Assembly: GCA_025602915.1 (NCBI GenBank)
Contig: JAHLJZ010000010.1
Location: 124,001 to 188,000, forward strand
DNA length: 64,000 nt
Source: Paraphysoderma sedebokerense
Lineage: Eukaryota > Blastocladiomycota > Physodermatomycetes > Physodermatales > Physodermataceae
Reading direction: 5' to 3'
Below the pieces are notes generated by a model that saw only the letters and a program-made list of their open reading frames with translations, searched no databases and had not been told where the DNA came from. Of this stretch, positions 1-10,623 are shown piece after piece; the stretch's first letter is position 1, and the number at the start of each line of letters is the position of its first letter. Made by a program: the position numbers and the translations under genes.

Positions 1-93
1 AATTAACCGAGCCATTTCATTGGTCAGACAATCCCCAGCCACGCGCATATCAATTTGATCATCGTCGTGATTTGCTCGTCCGAATTCGGCCTT

Positions 94-100
94 TATAAAA
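94..100 (+). promoter_or_regulatory. TATA box of the DPBB gene
   Basis: A TATAAAA motif lies about 120 bp upstream of the ATG at 217, a plausible core promoter distance for a fungal gene with a short leader. The assignment rests on motif and position only. Confidence 0.5.
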
Positions 101-216
101 CCTGCATATCCTCTCTTTTACCGGAATACCATTCGGCCTTTGGCATCAAATTAACAGAATTGCAATATTTATTGGTTATCTCATTACTCACCCCTGGTTT
201 ATGATTGAATTCAAAT

Positions 217-1293
217 ATGAAATCTCAAAGTTTATTTTACGTGGTGTCACTTGCTGCCATCGGGTCGGCGTATGCCAGAAATACATCAGAGGCCAGCATA
301 TTTAATACAGGCCATGCCGCGGTAATGAAATACAAAAGCAGATTATGGAGAAGAACTGGCGGAAGTGGTGAAGGGTAAGTGCTCTTTGAGATTGAAACTT
401 TTATGTTATTAAAGCCGGCATCAGAGATGTCGCTTCTTCGCCATTCGGTTTTTCAATCTTAAACATGATTATATTCTAACCAAATCTTTAGAACTTTCTA
501 TGACCCAGGTTTAGGTGCTTGCGAAGTGACAAACAGCGGTAGTGATTTTATTGGTGCAATGGTTAGTGTCTTTTACTTAGTGGCAAAAGTCGCTGCCTTA
601 TTTGGGTTACTAACCGAAGAACTCTTATCACCTCAGAACCACATAGACTTTGGCACCTTCCCGCGGGCTTTGAATTCGCCTGTTTGTCATTCCTGTGTCA
701 ACGTCTGTGGGTCCAAGGGCTGTCAGATTATTCAAATTACTGATAAATGCCCAGGATGCAAGAAGGGAGATTTGGATTTATCTCCGGTAGCATTTAAAAA
801 AATAGACGACCCAGACAGAGGGCGGGTAAGAATCAAGTGGACATACGTTGAATGCGATAGCGGAAAGGAATTGCCAGGACCTAAAGCGGGAAAACCGAAT
901 TACGGTGGCAATTACCCATCAAATGGAAAAGGAATATCAAATAATCCGCCGTCCAAGAATCCTGCAAAGAAAGATCCCAAAGAAGAGACTGAAAAAGAAC
1001 CTAAAGAACCCCAAGTACCATTGAATCCGCCATCACCGCCAGCTAACTCCACTAAACAACCGAATCTTCCACGCAAAAGAGAGACGCCAACGTTAGGCAA
1101 ATCGCCTTTCGCATTTCCTATTCCGTCCGAAACGCCTGAACCGCCTCCTGAAGCGACTGAGAAGAGACCCAAATCAATTTTGGACAGTTTTGCGTTTAGA
1201 GTACCCACTCCGGTGAGTGGTGCCCAAAGCCATGACACGTTTCTCTGGGGTATCTTGACAACTGGAGCAGGAATGGTCGCTTTCGCCGTCTAG
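217..1293 (+). CDS. Secreted DPBB (barwin/expansin-like) protein with GPI-type tail
   Basis: Three exons fit: 217-374, 492-561 and 637-1293 (294 aa). The start gives a clear signal peptide (MKSQSLFYVVSLAAIGSAYA). After the first intron the protein reads GTFYDPGLGACEVTNSGSDF, then a cysteine-rich block ending in DKCPGC...DLDLSPVAF, which is the double-psi beta-barrel signature shared by RlpA, barwin and expansin-like proteins. A long Pro/Lys/Glu-rich linker follows, and the last residues (FLWGILTTGAGMVAFAV) form a hydrophobic tail typical of GPI attachment. The second intron (562-636) is 75 nt, a multiple of three, has no in-frame stop and carries a TTACTAAC branch site; removing it joins DFIGAM to NHIDFG as expected for the family. 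Fungal relatives are linked to wall loosening or act as stress- or host-induced secreted proteins. No pollen-allergen-type second domain is seen, so it is not a full expansin. Confidence 0.85.
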
Positions 1294-1399
1294 AAATACT
1301 TTATCACTTTAATATGTAATATAATTTGACACCAATAATGTATCATAAAAAATTTCCTGTATTCGTTTCCGGAAAACTGAATACAATTTTGTTACAAAG

Positions 1400-2137
1400 T
1401 TAACGTTGTCGGGACGTTTCATCCGTCCAAATGTCGTGTCCTGTCAATTTCACAGAATATTTCCAGTCTAGCTTCTTCACATTCTCTTTAACTAAGGTTT
1501 CTGTGATACCTTTCCCAACTATACGCAACTCCTTTGTGTCAAAATCAACCATTACGCTCTTCACATTTTGTAGATGCTTCGTTAAATATGATTTTACCCG
1601 ATTCGCACATCCTTGACATGATAAACCTGTAATCTCGAATACATACACTTCGTAATCTGACTTCTCCGGCATCAAATGTGTCTTCTCTGAGTTCAAGCTT
1701 GTGATTACCTCAGGAGAGACTTCTTTCCAGTTCAAGAATGGCACGTTTTGCATCACACTGTTGACAAAGTCATGGCGGGTCATATTGGTAATATCCACGC
1801 CATTACGATGATTTTGAACCAACGTATCAAGGGATGTCAACATAAGGCAAAATAATATTAACTTCCACGTCCTTTTCAAACCATACTTCCACACTTGGTA
1901 TGATAAGGAAGCAACAGTGAAAGATAGCAGATAAGGTTTGTACGGAGTAAATACTGAGCCACCGACAGACGAGGAGATCGAGAATATGTTGAGTATAAGC
2001 TGGATAGTGCAGCAGGATGAACACAGAAGAGTGGATAGCAGCGGGAAGAGGGACGACAGTTTGGAACGGTTCTGTTGAGATGTCTCTGATTTAGAGGAGC
2101 AGCAAGGCTTGGTTGGTTCCGGTTTCTCCGTGGCCAT
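1400..2137 (-). CDS. MerT-like membrane domain fused to a heavy-metal-associated (HMA) domain
   Basis: One uninterrupted 245-residue frame. The N-terminal half has a hydrophobic segment with a Cys pair (C42-C43 in CSSCCTIQLIL), then a stretch like TPYKPYLLSFTVASLSYQVW and a third hydrophobic segment. This layout matches bacterial MerT mercuric transporters (CC in helix 1, then PYRP-like and a second helix). The C-terminal 75 residues are an HMA domain with metal motif GLSCQGCANRV (C174, C177), like MerP or CopZ. The whole resembles bacterial MerTP-type fusions that hand metal ions across a membrane; the metal here is not known. It is one of very few genes in the window without introns, which fits a recent gain or retrocopy but does not prove transfer. 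It is divergent from ZRSR with a 162-bp gap. Confidence 0.65.
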   Translation of the reverse strand: MATEKPEPTKPCCSSKSETSQQNRSKLSSLFPLLSTLLCSSCCTIQLILNIFSISSSVGGSVFTPYKPYLLSFTVASLSYQVWKYGLKRTWKLILFCLMLTSLDTLVQNHRNGVDITNMTRHDFVNSVMQNVPFLNWKEVSPEVITSLNSEKTHLMPEKSDYEVYVFEITGLSCQGCANRVKSYLTKHLQNVKSVMVDFDTKELRIVGKGITETLVKENVKKLDWKYSVKLTGHDIWTDETSRQR

Positions 2138-2299
2138 TTAGAATCCGAATGCTTTTTGGATTAGTGCCGGATTTCTCGTATTGAGTGTGTGTATAAATAA
2201 ATATAAATAGATATGAATATGAAATGGTGTAACTGAGTTCCGGAATCCGGATGCGAGAGACTGAAATTTTGCCTTACGCACGTGCACGTCTAAGGCCTG
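2138..2299. promoter_or_regulatory. Divergent promoter between MerT/HMA-like gene and ZRSR
   Basis: The two start codons face away from each other across 162 bp. The stretch holds AT-rich runs (ATAAATAAATATAAATAG near 2192-2209) that could serve as TATA elements for the minus-strand gene. No specific operator was recognised. Confidence 0.4.
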
Positions 2300-4795
2300 A
2301 TGAAGGTCTGTGTTTTCTACAATCAGCCTATGGATACATCGTCTTCCTCGCAATCCCCATCTTGCAGCAATTTAAACAACGACAATGAAGCGGGCAGGCC
2401 AACAGATATAGCTGAAAGCGCCGTAGAAAGCCCACAAATTGATAAGGCGGACGGCCAGATGCCGCCAATGACATACAGAGAGAAACGCAAGCAATACAAG
2501 AAAATGCGAAGGAAAAGATTACGGAGAGAGTTGGCATTGCTGAAGGAGGAGGTTGAAGAGAGATGTAAGAATTTACCGACTTTCAATGTCAAATCTGTGC
2601 AATTCGCAAGAATCCAAGATGTCTGACTCCATCACTTCAGTGTCGAAAGATCCGGTTCATCAGGCTCGATTGCTTGCTCAAAAGTACCAAGAAGAGCAAG
2701 AGTAGTAAGTTCAGTTTGATTCTGTTACTGCTTCATTTCAAAGTTGTAACCGTTACCTATCTTCGTGCCGATCCAGTGAAAAAGCAAAACGGATTTGGGA
2801 ATTAAAGGAGAAGCAGGCCCATTTACAGTTGTTTGTTCGCAATGCTAGAGAGGAAAAACGATCCAAAAGCCAAAAAAGGACGAAGCTGAAGGTTCAATTC
2901 TATTTTTCATTGTCCGTTGATGCCTTGTTCGGCTACCGTTGACCTCGTAACAATTGAATTAGACACCCTCGACAACCAAAACTTTTGTCCCTGGGGTCTG
3001 TACTTGCATCATTCTTTAATCCTTGCAGTTAAGGCCTACTAACTTCGAATATGTAGCAAATCATTCCATCCAAAGTTGACCCATCAATCATGGCAAAGTC
3101 CATTCCTACTCCGTCGCCACCCTTCGAGCCATCACATAATCCTACCATCGATACAAATAAACCAACCACCACTTCTTTAGCATCTCTTAAATCTACTATC
3201 GCTACACTCATCTCGCCTGGCTTGGGCACCTCCTCAACTTCGACGAACACAATAACCTATCCTCCAAAATTCACCCCGATATCTTGTCCTTTCTATCAAA
3301 AAACTGGCGCATGCCGCCATGGAGACAAATGCAATCGAAATCACGAATACCCAGTTTCGAGTTGCTGTATTGTAATCAAGCATATATTTATGTTGGGTGA
3401 TCATGCCAGTACTGTAGACCGAGCAACCCATGTTTCGAGAAAGCAGAGAAAACTGCTGGAAGATGAAGACAAATATTTTTTCGAGGTTTGTTTTGATATT
3501 TATGTTTCAACGCTGCAGGATTCTCGCCGCCTGGTTGTTTCTTTGGCATGAAGCACAGTGGAATATAAAAGGATATCCTTTTCGACCGGAGAATGTTTGA
3601 TCCTTAATTACATATGTCCACACTCTCCGTGGCTGAAGGATACTTAGAATCGTTAGGAGCGGATAATGTTGATTTATGCTGTTTGGTTTACCAATCGTAT
3701 CCTTAATCCTGTGTCTGCTGATATACTTTTTCGGATTCAAAGACAGGCGATAGATTGTTGTCAGATTATTTCTGATGATTAAATGTAATCTTAACCATTA
3801 TCCTTGACTTTTTATTGCAGGATAGTGATGAAGAGAAAAGTAAAGCCAGTTCGCCTTCGGCGACAGAAGACACCGTGTGTGATAGTACCAATCGGTCAAG
3901 TTTGATTCATTCGGATGGGCAGACAATTGACAAACCCCAAATCGAAACGCCTACCGTTGAAGGGGCCTACAAAGAATTCTTTGCCGAGTTTTTCTCTGAG
4001 TTTGGTACTTATGGACATGTCATTGACTTCAAGGTATGCATTCTCCTTCTGCCGCCCTTTCCTACTTGGGAAATTACATTGCTATATTAAATGTATCCAC
4101 ATATCGCGATTAGGTGTGCTCGAACCTCTCGCCACAGTTGAAAGGTAACCTTTATGTCTTATTTGAGACCGAAGAAGAAGCAGTAAAAGCGTGGAGCGCT
4201 TTAAACGGAAGGTTCTATGCTGGTGCTGAGTTGCTACTCGAGTATTCGCCAGTCAGAAATTTTAGGGAGGCCACGTGTGGTACGTTTATCAGTAAAACCT
4301 ACTGCAATCATACATTCCGGTTGCAATAATACTAAATAACTATTATTTCGATTGGTTTCATCCTCAGGGTTGTTTCTTCAACAGCAATGTCCCAAAGGGA
4401 GCTATTGCAATTACTGGCATCCGTTCGCAAATCCAGTTGCGTTTGCTTCTGATTTACCTTCGCAGGAGCTTGTCCCTGGCACTGGGTTTAAGTATCGTCA
4501 ATTGAATGACTCAGACGACAAAGACCGAGATTTAGAGCGGGGGGACTACTCGTCCAGGAACCCCAATGCTGATCGGTCTGGCGCTAGATCCCGCCAATCA
4601 TCATCGGCCAGGAACGAGCGGTCGAAGCGCTCTTATAGTAGAAGAAGTAGGAGTGTAAGTAGGGAGAGAGAAAGGGAGAGAAAGAAAAGACGAAGAAGCA
4701 GGAGTAATAGCCGGAGTGGACGCCAGGAAGGAAACAGGAATTCACGGACACAGTCTTCATCAACAGAAAAAGAAATGAAGGGCCGAGAACGGTAG
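2300..4795 (+). CDS. ZRSR2: U2AF35-related minor-spliceosome factor (ZRSR2/Urp type)
   Basis: Seven exons join in phase: 2300-2564, 2641-2704, 2777-2891, 3057-3485, 3821-4033, 4114-4279, 4368-4795 (559 aa from the first ATG; a second in-frame ATG at 2330 is an equally good start). Order of parts: basic coiled N-terminal region (YREKRKQYKKMRRKRLRREL), CCCH finger CPFYQKTGACRHGDKCNRNH, a U2AF-homology RRM (FFSEFGTYGHVIDFKV...GNLYVLFETEEEAVKAWSAL), a second CCCH finger (CGLFLQQQCPKGSYCNYWH) and an Arg/Ser-rich tail with RSRSVSRERERERKKRR-type runs. This architecture and the long charged N-terminus separate ZRSR2 from U2AF1, which starts directly with the finger. ZRSR2 recognises the 3' splice site of U12-type introns. 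The donor at 2892 (GTTCAA) is weak and that exon end is the least certain. Confidence 0.9.
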
Positions 4796-5039
4796 TGCTA
4801 GCCTGTCTGAAATGTGAATAGCTCTGTAGTATAATTGATTCATTAAATCACAATGACCGCTTATTCCGTCCTTCATATTTGTTTACTTCGTCGTGTTCTG
4901 AGTAAAATGCAGACGTGTTCCGCTTTAGGCTTCAAGAACCACCAGCAGTCTCATCCCTGGTTCCGGCACTACATCTAGCTTTCCGATTCCATCGCATATC
5001 CTCATATCAGCAATAGACTTAAATTCATAGTCCAGAAGA

Positions 5040-6730
5040 ATGAGTGCACTAACATCAAGCTCCCCTCTTGCATTTGTTCAACACTATCATCCCAGTTATC
5101 AAGGTAACGTATCCAGCGATTTACTGTTCGAAGTTGGGTTTACCCTTCAATGATAGTAGAACCATTAGAACCATTGCGTTCTAATTTCTTATCTTAAAAT
5201 GAGGGGATGGCTTAATATTTTACAGACCCGGCAGTAGCTCCTTATGGTAGTCGTAATTGAATCGTTCTCATGTCATACCATTATCCCTTCATTGTGAATG
5301 CTCGAACGATTTGTTGCACGGAACTTGCGTTTATCACAATGTATAATCAGTACTTCATGCTAACAGCTGTATGCTATTCGCTTTTGTATTCATTCTACAA
5401 ACATTCTGGCTTCTCGTCGCCCTTCGATCATTCCAATTGACGTTTCCTCTGCTCTACGACTCACTTTCGGTTCCTCCCTTCCCTTCCGTTTGCCAAACTG
5501 TCAATACAAATGTAATTACATAATCCACCAAACTGAAATATACAGTAACCACTTATCGTGATGAACCTATCATTGAGTCATCACGCCATCGATCGCGGAA
5601 AACTCAGCTAGAATTATTTCATGTTCTTGCTACATTGGAAGTCTTGGTCGCAAAAGAATCTGGATTAACGGCTATGGTAATTTAGGCTTATAATTTTTTG
5701 CTTGATCTGCTTACTGTGTAAATGTGTCGGGTGGGACCGATCCCTTTAGTATCACACTTCCATCCACTCGCGTTTTGGTATTCGGACGATAATTACCATT
5801 CAATCACTCACTGACCACCAATTCTCAGCTTGCAGAAACACCACCATCAACGCACGATTCAGTTACCACCCGCGCTAGCTTGACTAAAACGCAGGGAGAG
5901 ATTACCCGAGTTTTGAATAGTACTTTAACCAATTGGGAGATTTGGAAGAATGATTTCGGTGGTGTTGGAATTGAGGTATTTATCAATGTTTCTATTATGT
6001 AGTGAAAATCGATTCACGTTTACTGATGATTAGTTGATTATCAGTCATTCCTGCGCTCATCGTTGCTCTTAACCATCTATCCAAAGGCCTGCTCGAAATT
6101 CGGAGCATCTGGCAGCACAGGAGAGAGCGAGAAAGTTGATATGAAGTGTATGTAGTTAGTCTTCTCTCCTCATACTAATCAAGAATGCTATTATCTCTAT
6201 GATAGTCTGACAATAGTTTCCATGTCTTTAGCGTATCTTCAATCAATGACCGTCATGAATCAAATTGTGACTTTATCCTTGCAACTACGAGAGGATGTTA
6301 ACTTAACAAACCACAAGTATATGGCTCACCAAATCGCTTTATTATATGTGAGTCTTCCTTTTATTTATTGCCTGAATTAATCTCCGCTCACTCCTACTTT
6401 TACTATAGCAATCTCTATCCGGTGCGAAAGATGAATTGAAAAAGCAGTTCCGACCAAGAATTGAATCACAATTTGATAATATCAAGGCCACTTGCTCCGC
6501 CACTCCTGATCCAAAACTGACTTCAGAGCAGGTAGAATGGTAATCTGACTGGCACCGTCGTATCTTATTCTCCCTACTTACTTTCTGACGCACTATTTGG
6601 GACCATCTATTCACTAATCCGTAGGTTGAAGACTCTCACGACTGATATCTTGACGGCGACTCTATTTACTTCAAAACCTCTCACAAATTCCGCCGGCGCA
6701 ATGACAAAGTTTTTGTCCTCCTTAAAATGA
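5040..6730 (+). CDS. Unrecognised 8-exon gene, 272-residue helical protein
   Basis: Eight exons join in phase with consensus splice sites: 5040-5103, 5226-5246 (21 nt), 5546-5676, 5829-5975, 6045-6147, 6232-6347, 6409-6539, 6625-6730. The product starts MSALTSSSPLAFVQHYHPSY and ends KFLSSLK. It is mostly predicted helix with several conserved-looking blocks (LELFHVLATLEVLVAKESGL, NWEIWKNDFGGVGIE, YPKACSKFG, KYMAHQIALLYQSLSGAKDEL). There is no signal peptide, membrane segment or motif I can assign. It reads like the stacked-helix subunit of a larger complex, but that is only an impression. Exon 2 keeps frame whether included or skipped, so it could be alternatively spliced. Confidence 0.7.
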
Positions 6731-7318
6731 AATTACAGTGGAGAATTTCCTAGTTGCATGTTAAAATAAAATGTATAGTCTTCGTCAAGTTTGATTCCCG
6801 CTGATTTGTTAATGAGAACATTCTTAATGGAAACGTTGTTTTCTGCAAGTTGTTCGTAGAACTGCAATATTGTATTTGTTCCCACACCTCATATTAAAGC
6901 ACACATTCATAGAAAATGCGCTACTAGTAGGATTAGCTGGCTGCATTGGATGCATATGCATCAGGTGAGAGAACGCAATTTGATTTACGTTTTGTTTTCG
7001 GTTTCGAGATTTCGACCCCCAAAAATAAACGTTTGTATTATCCGGCAAAGTTGTCCAATAAAGGCTTGCGGACAGATTGTTCTTCCGTAGTAAGTAATTT
7101 TTTGAAACTTGTAACAACCCGCTGATTCACTTTGCGATGCGCGTACGGTTCGCGTTGCCCAGGGGGTGAATTAGCTTCCGCCACTGGTATTAATTATGAA
7201 GAGGAGTACTGTAGCTCTAAATATTCCGGATTGCTTGACTATCATCCGCCGCTTTCTCTCATAGATTTCGATACATTAGACACATAGAGAATTATAGAGA
7301 ATTTTAGAGACAGTCATT
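6731..7318. other. Intergenic, upstream region of GH31 gene
   Basis: AT-rich sequence between the unrecognised gene and the GH31 start. A 97-residue minus-strand frame inside (6824-7117) has no family features or good codon pattern. AGAGAATTATAGAGAATTTTAGAGA (7286-7310) is a short imperfect tandem repeat just before the start codon. Confidence 0.4.
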
Positions 7319-10141
7319 ATGCATCCTGTGGTGACATTGATTATTTTAGTTCTGGCTTTCTCTGAATTTCAAACGATCAATAGCCAAGAAGTCAGAACTC
7401 GTCGAGGTGGCGGGAACAAAGCAAGGTTACGATTTCCTGCAGGATCTTTGACTATAGCGGAATCAATCGCCAATTCCTCCTCACATTATCCGCCATCGTC
7501 AGCGAATCCCGCCAATGCCACTGGCCCTCGGATCCTCACATACACAATCGATCAATTCACTCTGAAAATCGACACTAATTATTCTCAATCGAAGATTGAA
7601 ATATATCATTCAGAGAGACTTTCCACATATTTTAAAACTATCCCGGGACAATCCTTTATCCTCGCAGCTGCCGGTCAAGACAGATTTAATGGTGAAAATG
7701 GAGTCTTTTATATCAATGACATTGACCGCGGATTTTGCGCTGATCAAAGCATTGACGAAATTAAGTTTGTTGAAAGCAACTCTCCTGCTAATGGATCAGC
7801 GAACGGTACTACTTCAACAGAATTGAGAATCAGCGGAAGTCTCAAAAATTCCAATGGCTGTAACCTGCAGTATAGTTTTATTTTGAAAGCCCTTTCCCGT
7901 AATCAGTTGTCATTTTCGATAGAACATAAGGCTGCGAATCCCCATCAACCGATAAAAATCAATGACACGGCAGAAGGGGTTGCTGAAGTGAAAAATTCAA
8001 CTGAAAATTCTGAAGGGTCAACAGTGTTGGGCAAGGATTATACCAAGACTTTTCTTAGATATCATGGGTCGTCAGATGACAGAATTTATGGCTTTGGTAT
8101 GCAATACTCACACATGAATATTCAAAAACAAAGTGTCCGAGTGTACACCAGGTAAATCGTATTTGAACACCTCATTCTGGCGAAAATATACTAAAAGGTT
8201 TTTTAGGGAGAACGGTTTAGCTCGCGCCATCCTCCAAAATAAACTGGTAAGAATGCAATTATAGAGTCCGATCGATATCTCCTCACATGTTCTCTAACAG
8301 CATGTATTTATTATTTATAGCTGTCTTCCTTATCTGCCATTTTTCGAAAGAGCAATCCCGATCTTACCACCAGCATCGCTCTTACACCATATTACTTCAC
8401 TTCATCTCTCTTCTCCATGTTCATTCAAAATACCGAATACAGTGTTTTTGATTTCCATTCAAAAGATGTCGTCAAAATTAAAGTCACTTCCAACAAGGTC
8501 GAAGGAAGATTCATTTACGCGAAAAGTTATTTGGATATGATTGAAGAGTTTACGACATACGCCGGAAGAATGAAGCCATTGCCGTCCTGGACACAACAAG
8601 GGGCTATTGCCGGAATTCAAGGCGGTAGTGAAAGAGTGAGAAGTCTGGTTAAGACTTGTAAGGATAATGATGTTGCATTAGCTGGAGTTTGGTATGTTTC
8701 TCCGTTGAAGCAAAATGATTTGAACAATCAGCTGACTAGCGTACGTTTTCCTTTTTCATTAGGTTGCAAGATTGGGTAGGCAACCGACCTCAAAAAATTG
8801 GATCGATCACTTATGAACGATTGTGGTGGAATTGGGAATCTGATCAAAAGTTATATCCGGATTGGACAAACCTCATAAAAGAATTAAAGGACACTGGTAT
8901 TCGAACTATGGCATACGTAAATTCCTTTCTCGCCGATCCTGCAACAAAACCATCTGGGTTTAAAAGAAACTTATTTAAAGAAGCTTTGGAAAAGGATTAC
9001 CTGGTAAAGGTCTCAGTAAAAGGCCAAAATAAGACTTACTTCAGCTCTTCTGGTCCTGGTATTCAAGCTGGCTTGGTTGATTTGTTCAAACCGGAGGCGT
9101 ACAATTGGCTAAAGAATGTGATTGTTGAGCAGATGGTCAAAACAGGTGTCGACGGTGGCATGTTCGATTTTGGCGAATATTTCCCGGCCGACAGTAAATT
9201 ACCAGCGGATCAACGCGGAAGACATAACAAATACGTAGAACTGTGGGCAAAATTGAGTTCTGAAATCGCAGCAGAATATCCCGATTTTGTCCCATTTCAT
9301 CGCAGCGGTTTTACTCAAAGTCCAAGCTACGCAAGATTATTTTGGTCTGGTGATCATGTATGGAAATCAATTTCGTGTAAACAATCTGGGCAGAAAATTA
9401 ACTCATTGCTTTACTAGTTCCCAAATTGGCATGATCTGAACGGAATCAAATCGGCTGTTATTACGCACCTTACTTCCGGTTTCTCTGGTTATTCCCTCAT
9501 ACATGGCGATGTCGGCGGCTACTTCAATGTCCAGTTTTCATCATACTCTCTCGGCACCCGTAGGACTGTAGATTTGCTGCTCCGTTGGATGGAACTTGGA
9601 GTATTCAGCCCGCTGTACAGGACCCATGAAGGATCTGTGCCCAAGTCAAATGCCCAATTTTATACAAACAACAGTATGTAGCTGAAGTTTTCTCTAAATT
9701 ACAACTTACTTTGAACTAACTCTCTATGCATTTGACACGATAGAAACTTTGGCACAGTTCAAGAGGATGTCGCATCTGTTTAAGGCTATGGCACCGTATC
9801 GCCTAGAACTCATGGAAGAGGCTCACCGCAAAGGATATCCATTGATACGAGCCATGTTCTTACAGTACCCGTCCGATTATCAGGCTCCACTTTTGGACGA
9901 ACAATTTATGTTTGGCTCTGATATGTTGGTTGCCCCTATTCTCCATCCTAACATGAAGAAAGTACAAGTTTATTTGCCAAAAGGAGAGTGGCAGCACTTA
10001 TGGACGGAGAAGGTATACAGTTTACGAAGCGGAGAGAAAGTGGAAATTGAAGCACCAATTGGAAAACCCGTCGTAATGCTGTCCTACCCAGTCAAGCGCG
10101 AGAGCTTAAAGGGTCTAATCGAGTATGCCAGAAAGATGTAA
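7319..10141 (+). CDS. Secreted GH31 alpha-sulfoquinovosidase-like enzyme (copy 1)
   Basis: Six exons join in phase: 7319-8151, 8207-8246, 8321-8691, 8763-9357, 9418-9673, 9744-10141 (830 aa). A signal peptide opens the protein (MHPVVTLIILVLAFSEF). GH31 features run in order: YGFGMQYSHMN substrate-loop region, LQDWVGNRPQKIG, ERLWWNW, MFDFGEYFP with nucleophile D550, WSGDH with acid/base D612, and HGDVGGYF. Compared with E. coli YihQ (remembered sequence), R434, W437 and Y648 fall on R301, W304 and Y508, the residues known to bind the sulfonate of sulfoquinovose, and the D612-Y648 spacing of 36 equals that of D472-Y508. Expected reaction: hydrolysis of alpha-sulfoquinovosides released from plant or algal sulfolipid. 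Ordinary alpha-glucosidase activity cannot be excluded without assay. Confidence 0.85.
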
Positions 10142-10623
10142 AATATGATAATTGCTGTAAACAACTTGTCTTTAGACTGGAACAATTTACTAATATAGAT
10201 ATTCAATAATCTCATCTGCTTGCTCCCGTGAAAACGATATTCTTTTGCGCATACGATCGCAAGCATATTTCATGCGTTTATCAAATTGTCAGCGGGGAGA
10301 CCGAATTTTCAATCACGTGTACCGCTGCTTTCAAATTTTGCACGGGGGGAGGGGGACTAATACATCATCGACGAACGGTTATTATTGCGGAAAAACGAAG
10401 ATAATTCATCAATTTTTTGCAGTTTAGCTCATCCGTTATCGTTAATATAGGGGCTGTTTCTGTCTCTCCTCATCGACCGCTGTTTCTGGTAAAGTTAAGC
10501 GTCGGCGGGTTACGACGTTCAGTCTTTTGAATCACAGCCACATCTCCGAGTCGGCACGAAATTTTATATCCAGAGTACGCCAAAGGCATTGTCATCCTTC
10601 TAAAATTTAAAATTATTATTCTG
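10142..10623. other. Intergenic, upstream region of C2H2 gene
   Basis: About 480 bp with no coding frame of note. It includes a G-run (GGGGGGAGGGGG near 10343) and AT-rich sequence just before the ATG. I see no recognisable operator. Confidence 0.35.

Noticed and set aside
912-1238. 108-codon minus-strand frame
   Set aside because: Lies wholly opposite the DPBB gene linker; composition mirrors the Pro/Lys-rich coding strand.
6824-7117. 97-codon minus-strand frame
   Set aside because: No domain, signal or homology pattern; sits in the upstream region of the GH31 gene.
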